Of a DNA stretch of 14,623 nucleotides, positions 1 through 5,965 are shown one piece after another (the stretch's first letter is position 1; every line of letters begins with the position of its first letter). The notes under the pieces were generated by a model. The model made no database searches, was not told the DNA's origin, and saw only the letters and a program-made list of their open reading frames with translations. The position numbers were made by a program, and so were the translations under genes. The stretch comes from Candidatus Mediterraneibacter colneyensis (GTDB lineage Bacteria > Bacillota > Clostridia > Lachnospirales > Lachnospiraceae): contig DXEY01000118.1 of the NCBI GenBank assembly GCA_019114745.1, positions 1-14,623 of the forward strand. Reading direction: 5' to 3'.

Positions 1-207
1 TATTTCGCCGTCAGGATGGCGGCGGCAGAAATCCTGCTGGAGGAGCCGATGCCGGTGATCTTAGACGATGTGTTTGCATTTTATGATGACAAAAGACTGG
101 AATCTGTATTAAAATGGTTGAGCGGACAAAAAAAGCAGGTTATAATATTTACCTGCCACAGACGCGAAGAAGAGATCATAAATGCTTTCACACGAGAAAG
201 AGTTTAA
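1..207 (+). CDS. C-terminal fragment of a YhaN/SMC-like ATPase (5' end outside window)
   Basis: The reading frame is open from base 1, so this is the last 68 codons of a longer gene. The fragment reads like the end of a large coiled-coil AAA ATPase of the YhaN/RecN/SMC type. It has a short helix ahead of a hydrophobic strand ending in two aspartates (PVILDDVF, Asp codons at 64-69), which matches a Walker B/D-loop. This is followed by a YDD segment and then a strand ending in FTCHR (His codon at 157-159), the usual switch-histidine position. These proteins act on DNA ends or bind ATP in repair, but the substrate cannot be told from the tail alone. The stop lies 16 bases before cca, so the two may be co-transcribed. 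RecF or another ABC-type DNA-repair ATPase is the alternative. The ATPase class is fairly certain, the family less so. Confidence 0.7.
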   Translation, partial: YFAVRMAAAEILLEEPMPVILDDVFAFYDDKRLESVLKWLSGQKKQVIIFTCHRREEEIINAFTRERV

Positions 208-223
208 GAAAGAAGAGTTTTAG

Positions 224-1558
224 ATGAAGATAACATTGCCAAGAAAAGTGCTGATGATCATTAATAATCTGCAGCTCCACGGGTACGAGGCGTATGCGGT
301 GGGCGGATGCGTCCGCGACTCGATCCTGGCGCGCCGTCCAGAGGACTGGGACATCACGACATCAGCGAAGCCGGAGGAGATCAAGAAGCTGTTCCGTCAT
401 ACGGTGGATACCGGAATCGAGCACGGGACCGTGACGGTGATCCTGGGAAAAGACAGCTATGAAGTGACGACTTACCGGATCGACGGAGCGTATGAGGACA
501 GCAGGCATCCGACGGAAGTGCGCTTTACCGACAATCTGAAAGAGGATCTGAAAAGGCGGGATTTTACCATTAATGCCATGGCGTATAACGATGAGGTAAG
601 GCTGGTGGACGCTTTTGGCGGAATGCAGGATCTTAACCATCATCTGATCCGGTGTGTGGGAGACCCGCAGGAGCGGTTCTCGGAGGACGCTCTGCGCATC
701 CTGAGAGCGGTGCGCTTTTCTGCTCAGTTGAACTTTCCTGTTGAGGAGAAGACTGCGGAGGCTGTTAAGGCGCTTGCGCCGTCCCTTGCGAATATCAGCG
801 CGGAGCGGATCCAGACAGAGCTGGTGAAACTGCTTGTCTCCCCGCATCCGGAGCGGATTCAGTATGCCTGTGAACTGGGGATCACAAAAGTCATACTCCC
901 CGAGTGGGATGCGATGGTCAATGTGAGACAGAATACGCCCCACCATAAATACGACGTGGCGGAGCATACGCTCCACGCCATGAAAAATGTGAAACGGGAT
1001 AAGGTACTCCGCCTGGCGATGCTGTTTCACGATATGGGAAAACCATCGGTGAAGACTACCGATGAAAACGGGAGAGACCACTTCAAGGGGCACGCTCTTG
1101 TCAGCGAAGAGATCGCCCGCAGGGTCATGCGCAGGCTCAAGTTTGACAATGACACGGTGAAGAAAGTCACCCGGCTTGTCTGCTACCATGATTACCGCAT
1201 GGAGGCGACGCCGAAAAATGTGCGCCGCGCCATGAACCGGATCGGGGTCGAACTGTTCCCGTACTATCTTGCCGTAAGGATGGCAGATGTAAAGGCTCAG
1301 AGCCCTTACCGCAAGCGTGAGAAGATTGAGAACATCGTGGCGATGCGGGAGCTGTACCAGGAGGCAGTCATTAATGACGCATGTGTGACGCTGCGCCAGC
1401 TGGCGGTCAGCGGGCGCGACCTGATGGAACTTGGCATGCGCCCCGGCAGAGAGCTGGGAAGTATGCTCAGCGAACTTCTGGAATATGTGATCGATGATCC
1501 CGAAAGGAACGATAAAAAGATACTCTGTGATTATGTAAAAGAAAAACTGGATTTATAA
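224..1558 (+). CDS. cca: CCA tRNA nucleotidyltransferase with HD domain
   Basis: This enzyme adds or repairs the 3'-terminal CCA of tRNAs in the cytoplasm using CTP and ATP. The 444-residue protein has the class II nucleotidyltransferase head: VGGCVRD at 26-32, the metal-binding DWD at 41-43, RRDFTINAMAY at 111-121, and the neck motif ERFSEDALRILRAVRF at 150-165, whose EDxxR supports nucleotide templating. The C-terminal half carries an HD phosphohydrolase domain (His248 in AEHTLH, His269-Asp270 in LFHDMGKP), as in E. coli-type and many clostridial enzymes, so phosphatase or phosphodiesterase activity is possible. The ATG at 224 follows a modest AGAAGAG Shine-Dalgarno and sits 16 bases after the upstream ATPase stop. 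No promoter was seen between the two. Poly(A) polymerase is a paralogous alternative, but motif spacing and length favour CCA addition. Confidence 0.95.
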   Translation: MKITLPRKVLMIINNLQLHGYEAYAVGGCVRDSILARRPEDWDITTSAKPEEIKKLFRHTVDTGIEHGTVTVILGKDSYEVTTYRIDGAYEDSRHPTEVRFTDNLKEDLKRRDFTINAMAYNDEVRLVDAFGGMQDLNHHLIRCVGDPQERFSEDALRILRAVRFSAQLNFPVEEKTAEAVKALAPSLANISAERIQTELVKLLVSPHPERIQYACELGITKVILPEWDAMVNVRQNTPHHKYDVAEHTLHAMKNVKRDKVLRLAMLFHDMGKPSVKTTDENGRDHFKGHALVSEEIARRVMRRLKFDNDTVKKVTRLVCYHDYRMEATPKNVRRAMNRIGVELFPYYLAVRMADVKAQSPYRKREKIENIVAMRELYQEAVINDACVTLRQLAVSGRDLMELGMRPGRELGSMLSELLEYVIDDPERNDKKILCDYVKEKLDL

Positions 1559-1588
1559 TCATACCCGGGCTGTCCCCTTCATAAATTA
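1559..1588 (+). promoter_or_regulatory. Candidate sporulation (sigma-E/K-type) promoter for the CotS-like gene
   Basis: Just after the cca stop is TCATACCC (1559-1566), then a 13-base spacer, then CATAAATTA (1580-1588). The first five bases of the -35 fit the sigma-E consensus KMATATTT. The -10 fits both the sigma-E CATA-core and the sigma-K form CATANNNTA. Predicted transcription would start near 1594, giving a leader of about 30 bases before the ATG at 1624. A coat-type gene is expected in the mother-cell regulon. The match was found by eye and the -35 is only partial. Confidence 0.5.
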
Positions 1589-1623
1589 GAAAGAGTCAGA
1601 ATACGTGTTGACAGGGGGCAGCC

Positions 1624-2643
1624 ATGAGAGAAGAATACGAACTTGAAGTATTGGAGCGGTATGATATAGAAGTGAGGAGCACCCGAAGGATAAGGGGTGC
1701 GTTTTTTTGCGATACAAATGAGGGGACGATGCTGCTGAAAGAGACGGGAATATCCGGGCGGCGCGCCCCCTTGTTGTATATTGTCCTGAGTTGTCTTGAG
1801 ACAAGAGGAAATATAAAAGTTGACACACCGGTCTTTACAAAAGACGGGGAACTGCTCGTGTCTTCCCGGGGAGGGAAAACGTATATGCTCAGGAAATGGT
1901 ATCATGGACGGGAGTGTGAAATCCGCCAGGAACCGGAGGCTGTGCGGGCGGCAGAGACGCTGGCGGCGCTTCACAGAGGACTTCAGGATGAAGGGATTAT
2001 GGAACTATCGGAAAGTCTTCTGTCAGGATTCGGCGCGGCGCGCGATCCTGTAGATGAGATCAGGCGGCACAACCGTGAATTGAAAAAGATCAGGGGATTT
2101 ATACGGGGCAGGGTAACAAAAAATGAGTTTGAATACCTGTTTCTGGACAGCTTTGAGAAAATGTACCGGACGGCGGAATACGTCCTGGCGCAGATGGAGT
2201 CTTCCGGCTGCAGCGCGCTCTGGCGGAACGCCACGACCGGAGGACGGCTGATGCATGGGGATTACAACTACCACAACCTGCTCGTGTCGGGGGCTGATAT
2301 GGCGGTTACGAACTTTGAGCATATGAAGGCGGGGATTCAGGTACATGATTTGTATTATTTCATGAGAAAAGCCATGGAAAAATATTCATGGAAACAAAAA
2401 ACAGGACAAAAGATTCTGGAGGCATATGAGGAAACCCGCGCACTCGAACCTGCGGAGCGGGAATATATAGGGCTCCGGCTTGCATACCCTGAAAAATATT
2501 GGAAGACGGCGAGCAGTTATTATCACTCCAACAAGGCATGGCTGCCGGAAAAGAACGTGGAAAAACTCAGGACAGCGCTGCGGCAGAACGAGGAAAAACG
2601 GGCGTTTCTGGAAAATATATTTTCCGTCGCTATCCAGGCGTGA
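1624..2643 (+). CDS. CotS-family spore coat protein (aminoglycoside-phosphotransferase fold)
   Basis: The 339-residue protein resembles the CotS/YutH group of spore-coat-associated proteins with a choline/aminoglycoside kinase fold. Visible landmarks are a candidate ATP lysine at 39 (MLLKE), the catalytic-loop motif HGDYNYHN at 211-218 with Asp213 and Asn218, and a C-terminal helical region (about 240-339) rich in Tyr, Trp and Lys. The usual second metal-binding Asp (IDF/IDW) is replaced by Asn230 in TNFE. From memory some Lachnospiraceae CotS paralogues share this, but phosphotransfer may be weakened. There is no signal peptide or membrane segment, so it is probably a mother-cell protein placed on the forming spore. 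The ATG at 1624 has AGGGGG at 1613-1618. A sporulation-type promoter lies upstream and phosphoglucomutase follows. No substrate can be named. Confidence 0.8.
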   Translation: MREEYELEVLERYDIEVRSTRRIRGAFFCDTNEGTMLLKETGISGRRAPLLYIVLSCLETRGNIKVDTPVFTKDGELLVSSRGGKTYMLRKWYHGRECEIRQEPEAVRAAETLAALHRGLQDEGIMELSESLLSGFGAARDPVDEIRRHNRELKKIRGFIRGRVTKNEFEYLFLDSFEKMYRTAEYVLAQMESSGCSALWRNATTGGRLMHGDYNYHNLLVSGADMAVTNFEHMKAGIQVHDLYYFMRKAMEKYSWKQKTGQKILEAYEETRALEPAEREYIGLRLAYPEKYWKTASSYYHSNKAWLPEKNVEKLRTALRQNEEKRAFLENIFSVAIQA

Positions 2644-2647
2644 GCAG

Positions 2648-2676
2648 TTGCTGTTTTGGTGGAAACATGATATATT
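2648..2676 (+). promoter_or_regulatory. Candidate sigma-A promoter for phosphoglucomutase
   Basis: TTGCTG (2648-2653), a 17-base spacer and TATATT (2671-2676) lie in the 105-base gap between the CotS-like gene and phosphoglucomutase. The -10 matches five of six consensus bases, the -35 only three of six. The spacing is ideal and the surroundings are A/T-rich. It would allow vegetative expression of the mutase independent of the sporulation-type promoter upstream. The leader would be about 65 bases and contains a weak A/T hairpin near 2693-2714. Confidence 0.4.
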
Positions 2677-2748
2677 AATACTGAATTTGTTGTGGTTTTT
2701 ATGAAAAATCACCAGAAAAAACTATAAAAAACAATAGGAGAGGTCAAA

Positions 2749-4431
2749 ATGTATCAAGAAGAGTATAAGCGCTGGATGGCGGCAGATCTGGAAGATCCGG
2801 ATCTGAAACCGGAGTTGTCGAAGATTGACGGGAATGATGATGAGATCAAAGAGCGTTTTGCAGTGGCGCTGAAGTTCGGTACAGCCGGACTGCGCGGCGT
2901 TCTCGGAGCAGGAACGAACCGCATGAACATCTATGTGGTGCGCCAGGCGACACAGGGGCTTGCAAACTGGGTGAAGACTCAGGGCGGCACACAGACTGTA
3001 GCGATCAGCTATGACAGCCGTATCAAGAGCGATGTTTTTGCCAAGACGGCGGCGGGCGTGCTGGCTGCCAACGGGATCAGGGTGCGGATCTACGACGCAC
3101 TGATGCCGGTACCGGCGCTCTCATTTGCAACACGTTACTATAACTGTAATGCAGGCGTTATGGTAACAGCATCCCACAATCCGGCGAAGTACAACGGATA
3201 TAAGGCGTACGGGCCTGACGGATGCCAGATGACGGACGATGCAGCAGCGATCGTTTATGAGGAGATCCAGAAAACTGACGTACTCACCGGGGCGAAATAT
3301 ATGTCCTTTGCACAGGGTGTTGAGGAAGGGCTGATCCGCTTTGTGGGCGATGACTGCAAAAGAGCTCTCTATGATGCGATCGAGTCCCGCCAGGTACGCC
3401 CGGGTCTGTGCAGGACCGCCGGATTAAAGCTGGTCTACAGCCCGCTGAACGGCTCCGGACTTATGCCGGTGACACAGGTGCTCAAGGATATCGGTATCAC
3501 AGATATCACGATCGTACCGGATCAGGAATATCCGAACGGATATTTTACCACATGCAGTTATCCGAATCCGGAGATCTTTGCCGCGCTGGAGCAGGGCCTG
3601 AATCTTGCAAAAGAGACGGGAGCTGACCTGATGCTCGCGACAGACCCGGATGCAGACCGTGTGGGAATCGCCATGAAGTGCCCGGACGGCTCTTACGAGC
3701 TCGTGAGCGGCAACGAAGTGGGAGTCCTGCTGCTGGATTACATCTGTGCGGGGCGTATTGAGAAGGGAACGATGTCGGATAAGCCGGTGGCTGTAAAATC
3801 AATCGTATCAACTCCGCTTGCGGATGCGGTGGCAGAGCATTACGGAGTGGAACTCAGAAGCGTTCTGACCGGATTTAAGTGGATCGGCGATCAGATTGCC
3901 CGACTCGAAGATGCGGGAGAGGTTGACCGCTTTATCTTCGGATTCGAGGAGAGCTACGGATATCTCGCCGGCCCGTATGTGCGTGACAAAGACGCAGTGA
4001 TCGGTTCCATGCTGATCTGTGAGATGGCGGCTTACTACAGGAGCATCGGAAGCTCATTAAAGCAGCGGATGGAAGAAATCTATGCGCAGTACGGACGCTA
4101 TCTGAATAAGATCGACAGCTTTGAATTTCCGGGGCTTAGCGGGATGGACAAGATGGCAGGCATCATGCAGGGCCTCAGAGATAACCCGCCGACAGAGATC
4201 GGAGGCTATAAAGTAGCTTCTGTGACGGATTACAAAAATCCGGAGGAGACAGGCCTTCCGGCAGCTAACGTGCTGATCTACAAGCTGGAGAACAGTGAGA
4301 CGGTGATCGTGCGCCCGTCCGGAACAGAGCCCAAGATCAAAGTATATTATACGACTCTGGGCAAAGATCTGGCTGAGGCAGAAAAGGAAAAAGAAAAGCT
4401 GTCAGAGGCTCTGAAGCCGATCATGGCGTAA
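2749..4431 (+). CDS. pgcA: Phospho-sugar mutase, alpha-phosphoglucomutase type
   Basis: This cytoplasmic enzyme should interconvert glucose 1-phosphate and glucose 6-phosphate (possibly also mannose phosphates). It links alpha-glucan breakdown and glycolysis with UDP-glucose and envelope glycan synthesis. The 560-residue protein has all four alpha-D-phosphohexomutase signatures: GTAGLRG at 44-50; the phosphoserine loop TASHNP at 140-145 (Ser142 carries the catalytic phosphate); the magnesium loop DPDADR at 299-304; sugar-specificity loop GFEESYG at 398-404; and the phosphate-binding RPSGTEP at 522-528. Length and motifs fit the B. subtilis PgcA-like class rather than the roughly 450-residue GlmM class. 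The ATG at 2749 has a strong AGGAGAGG (2736-2743). No clear terminator follows. The gene name is by family resemblance, and substrate preference is not proven by sequence. Confidence 0.93.
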   Translation: MYQEEYKRWMAADLEDPDLKPELSKIDGNDDEIKERFAVALKFGTAGLRGVLGAGTNRMNIYVVRQATQGLANWVKTQGGTQTVAISYDSRIKSDVFAKTAAGVLAANGIRVRIYDALMPVPALSFATRYYNCNAGVMVTASHNPAKYNGYKAYGPDGCQMTDDAAAIVYEEIQKTDVLTGAKYMSFAQGVEEGLIRFVGDDCKRALYDAIESRQVRPGLCRTAGLKLVYSPLNGSGLMPVTQVLKDIGITDITIVPDQEYPNGYFTTCSYPNPEIFAALEQGLNLAKETGADLMLATDPDADRVGIAMKCPDGSYELVSGNEVGVLLLDYICAGRIEKGTMSDKPVAVKSIVSTPLADAVAEHYGVELRSVLTGFKWIGDQIARLEDAGEVDRFIFGFEESYGYLAGPYVRDKDAVIGSMLICEMAAYYRSIGSSLKQRMEEIYAQYGRYLNKIDSFEFPGLSGMDKMAGIMQGLRDNPPTEIGGYKVASVTDYKNPEETGLPAANVLIYKLENSETVIVRPSGTEPKIKVYYTTLGKDLAEAEKEKEKLSEALKPIMA

Positions 4432-4476
4432 GCGCCTGAACCAGAGCGGGAAAGCCGTAAAAAACGGTGAAAAATC

Positions 4477-4505
4477 TTGACAAAGTCCATATAAACCGTT
4501 ATAAC
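4477..4505 (+). promoter_or_regulatory. Strong sigma-A promoter of the HU gene
   Basis: TTGACA (4477-4482), a 17-base spacer and TATAAC (4500-4505) form a near-consensus vegetative promoter, with a perfect -35 and a five-of-six -10. Predicted start is near 4512, giving a leader of about 90 bases before the HU start codon. A strong constitutive promoter fits an abundant nucleoid protein. It is the best promoter match in the window. Confidence 0.85.
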
Positions 4506-4512
4506 AATACAT

Positions 4513-4550
4513 AAAGGCGGAAAATGCGTCCGTTATGGCATTTCCCCTTT
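4513..4550 (+). promoter_or_regulatory. Imperfect hairpin at the predicted 5' end of hup mRNA
   Basis: Arms 4513-4527 and 4538-4550 can pair over about 13 base pairs, with two single-base bulges and a 10-base loop (4528-4537). The 5' arm begins at the predicted transcription start. No T-run follows, so it is unlikely to be a terminator for the mutase gene. A 5'-terminal stem that protects the mRNA from 5'-end-dependent decay is the simplest reading, but no function is shown. Confidence 0.5.
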
Positions 4551-4566
4551 AGAAAATCAGAATAAA

Positions 4567-4584
4567 ATTGTATGTATGTACAAT
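4567..4584 (+). repeat. Perfect 6-bp inverted repeat upstream of hup
   Basis: ATTGTA (4567-4572) and TACAAT (4579-4584) are exact reverse complements separated by TGTATG. The element lies in the HU leader just before the ribosome binding site. It could be a protein site on DNA or a small A/U-rich stem. Such short A/T palindromes also arise by chance. Confidence 0.35.
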
Positions 4585-4603
4585 AAAGAGGAGGAATTAA
4601 TCC

Positions 4604-4876
4604 ATGAACAAAACAGAATTAATCGCAGCAATCGCAGAAAAGGCAGAAATTTCCAAGAAAGATTCTGAAAAAGCACTCAAAGCTTTTATTGACGTAGTAA
4701 CAGAGCAGCTTAAGAATGATGACAAAGTACAGCTTGTAGGCTTCGGAACATTTGAAGTAAGCAAGAGAGCAGCAAGAGAAGGAAGAAATCCGCAGACAGG
4801 CAAGACAATGAAGATCGCAGCTTGCAAGGCGCCGAAGTTCAAAGCTGGAAAAGCTTTAAAAGACGCTATCAACTAA
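4604..4876 (+). CDS. hup: DNA-binding protein HU
   Basis: HU is a small dimeric nucleoid protein that bends and compacts DNA. The 90-residue product has the family length and landmarks: helical N-terminus beginning MNKTELIAAIAEK, GFGTFEV at 46-52, and the DNA-intercalating arm tip RNPQTG at 61-66 with the invariant proline at 63. KAPKFKAGKALKDAIN closes the protein. Cys74 sits where Ser or Gly is more common. Codon choice is biased to gca, aaa and aga compared with the gcg/cgg-rich neighbours, as expected for a very highly expressed gene. The ATG at 4604 is preceded by AGAGGAGG (4587-4594). The gene has its own strong promoter and terminator, so it is probably monocistronic. IHF is excluded because Firmicutes lack it. 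Confidence 0.97.
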   Translation: MNKTELIAAIAEKAEISKKDSEKALKAFIDVVTEQLKNDDKVQLVGFGTFEVSKRAAREGRNPQTGKTMKIAACKAPKFKAGKALKDAIN

Positions 4877-4907
4877 TCCGGATTTTTTATAAATCAGAAG
4901 TATTACG

Positions 4908-4942
4908 GGCACTTACGATGGATGGCATTGTAAGTGCCTTTT
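4908..4942 (+). terminator. Intrinsic terminator after hup
   Basis: GGCACTTACGATG (4908-4920) pairs with CATTGTAAGTGCC (4926-4938), giving a 13-bp stem with one G-T pair and a five-base loop. It is followed by TTTT (4939-4942). The position 31 bases after the HU stop fits termination of the HU message. Confidence 0.8.
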
Positions 4943-4969
4943 GACGCTCCTGGTAATTTACAGAATAAA
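4941..4969 (+). promoter_or_regulatory. Candidate sigma-A promoter for rqcP
   Basis: TTGACG (4941-4946), a 17-base spacer and AATAAA (4964-4969) follow directly on the HU terminator; the -35 shares its first two T's with the terminator tail. The -35 matches five of six bases, the -10 four of six. Start would be near 4976, about 24 bases before the rqcP ATG. Plausible because the gene otherwise lies behind a good terminator. Confidence 0.45.
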
Positions 4970-4999
4970 CCCGCTGAGGGGACTTTGAGGAGGAAGAGG

Positions 5000-5239
5000 A
5001 TGAGACTGGATAAGTTTTTGAAAGTGTCCCGGCTGATCAAGCGCCGGACTGTTGCAAATGAGGCGTGCGATGCAGGACGTGTCACGGTAAACGACAAGCC
5101 GGCCAAGGCGTCGGTGCAGGTGAAGCCGGGCGATGTGATCGAGATCCAGTTCGGGACGAGGAACGTCAGGGTCGAGGTCGTGAAACTGCAGGACACGACA
5201 AAGAAAGAAGAGGCGGCAGAACTCTTCAAATACATATAG
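5000..5239 (+). CDS. rqcP: S4-domain ribosome quality-control protein RqcP (YabO)
   Basis: The 79-residue protein is nearly all S4 RNA-binding domain: MRLDKFLKVSRLIKRRT at 1-17, then AGRVTVND and VKPGD at about 41-45. In B. subtilis the close relative YabO was renamed RqcP. It binds stalled 50S subunits carrying peptidyl-tRNA and works with RqcH in C-terminal alanine tailing of incomplete proteins. Hsp15 of proteobacteria is the distant counterpart. Basic residues of the S4 helix, including Arg2 and Arg16, are present. I chose the ATG at 5000 over the in-frame ATG at 4934 because AGGAGG at 4988-4993 is well placed and residue 1 then begins the conserved S4 sequence; the earlier start would lie in the HU terminator. 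Position directly before yabP-yabQ matches the Bacillus order. Confidence 0.9.
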   Translation: MRLDKFLKVSRLIKRRTVANEACDAGRVTVNDKPAKASVQVKPGDVIEIQFGTRNVRVEVVKLQDTTKKEEAAELFKYI

Positions 5240-5268
5240 GCATAAATCCCTCCGGCTTTTCATATATA
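5240..5268 (+). promoter_or_regulatory. Candidate sigma-E promoter for yabP-yabQ
   Basis: GCATAAAT (5240-5247), a 13-base spacer and CATATATA (5261-5268) fit the mother-cell sigma-E pattern (KMATATTT, about 13-15 bases, CATACAMT) at six of eight and five of eight positions. Start would be near 5275, about 20 bases before the yabP ATG. In B. subtilis yabP and yabQ belong to the sigma-E regulon, which supports the reading. The spacer length equals that of the candidate promoter before the CotS-like gene. Confidence 0.55.
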
Positions 5269-5293
5269 TTAAAGCAGAGTGGAGGGAATACGG

Positions 5294-5578
5294 ATGGAAG
5301 AACAGCGCATTGCAAAGACGCACAAACTTGTGGTAAATAACAGAAAAACAAGCATGGTGACGGGGGTCCTTGATGTACTCTCTTTTGATCTGAATGAAAT
5401 CCTTCTTGAGACAGAGCAGGGGATGCTGATGGTGAAAGGGACGGATCTCCACGTCAACCGGCTGAGCGTGGAAAAGGGCGAAGTAGATCTGTCGGGAAAT
5501 ATAGACAGTATTGCTTACTCCAGTGTATCTCAGACAGCCAGGCAGGGCGAGGGATTCCTGTCAAAGCTGTTCAGGTAG
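5294..5578 (+). CDS. yabP: Sporulation protein YabP
   Basis: This 94-residue soluble protein belongs to the YabP/YqfC family, which is confined to endospore formers. The family pattern is visible in HKLVVNNRKTSMVTGVLDV near the N-terminus, a central FD..EILLET..GMLMVKG segment and LHVNRLSVEKGEVDLSGNI before a short tail. In B. subtilis YabP is made in the mother cell under sigma-E and is needed for normal spore cortex or late sporulation; its biochemical activity is unknown. The ATG at 5294 is preferred over the in-frame ATG at 5279 because GGAGGG (5281-5286) lies seven bases before it. It is followed five bases later by yabQ, its usual partner, and preceded by a sigma-E-like promoter. Confidence 0.92.
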   Translation: MEEQRIAKTHKLVVNNRKTSMVTGVLDVLSFDLNEILLETEQGMLMVKGTDLHVNRLSVEKGEVDLSGNIDSIAYSSVSQTARQGEGFLSKLFR

Positions 5579-5583
5579 GACTT

Positions 5584-5916
5584 GTGATTCTGGGGATCGG
5601 AAATGAGGCCGGGATCTTTTTGTATGCGGGTCTGGCAGGCGTGACAGTGGCAGTGTCATATCATATCCTGATCTGCCTGCGGAAGCTGATCCGTCACAGT
5701 ATGACTGCTGTGGGGATAGAAGATCTGCTGTTCTGGATCGGGGCGAGCGTTTATCTGTTTTGGAAAATGTATGATACGACTTACGGAAGCATCCGCTGGT
5801 TTTTCGTGCTGGGAACGGCAGCGGGAGCCGGGGCGGGATGCCTGTTCCTGCGGCTTTGCCGTAAAATTTTCATAAAGGTGAAGAAAAGTCTTGAAAAGTA
5901 CGGAAAAACCCGATAG
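5584..5916 (+). CDS. yabQ: Spore cortex protein YabQ (membrane protein)
   Basis: The 110-residue protein has about three membrane-spanning stretches (roughly 9-31, 45-62 and 68-91) and a basic, lysine-rich C-terminus (RKIFIKVKKSLEKYGK), probably cytoplasmic. Size, hydrophobic pattern and place directly after yabP fit YabQ, a forespore outer-membrane protein needed for cortex formation in B. subtilis. Its molecular role is not known. The start is GTG at 5584; AGGTAGGA at 5573-5580 overlaps the yabP stop, suggesting translational coupling. No ATG near this position offers a better start. The last 26 bases contain a vegetative-type promoter for divIC, which may restrain change of this tail. Confidence 0.85.
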   Translation: MILGIGNEAGIFLYAGLAGVTVAVSYHILICLRKLIRHSMTAVGIEDLLFWIGASVYLFWKMYDTTYGSIRWFFVLGTAAGAGAGCLFLRLCRKIFIKVKKSLEKYGKTR

Positions 5917-5919
5917 AAT
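5891..5919 (+). promoter_or_regulatory. Sigma-A promoter for divIC, nested at the yabQ 3' end
   Basis: TTGAAA (5891-5896), a 17-base spacer and TAGAAT (5914-5919) each match the vegetative consensus at five of six bases with ideal spacing. The -35 and most of the spacer lie inside the yabQ coding region. Start would be near 5926, leaving about 40 bases before the divIC ATG. It would give divIC vegetative transcription independent of the sporulation promoter before yabP. Confidence 0.65.
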
Positions 5920-5965
5920 ATTTTTATTAACGGGGTGTAAATATTAATAAGCAGGGTGAGTATGA

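Noticed and set aside
362..1189. A 275-codon minus-strand open frame opposite cca
   Set aside because: It resembles no family I recognise and overlaps the conserved catalytic parts of cca.
2693..2714. A/T-rich hairpin before phosphoglucomutase, considered as a terminator for the CotS-like gene
   Set aside because: The stem is short and bulged, mostly A-T pairs, and no T-run follows.
4455..4467. Small CCGT/ACGG hairpin after phosphoglucomutase
   Set aside because: Only four base pairs and no T-tail, so it cannot be supported as a terminator.
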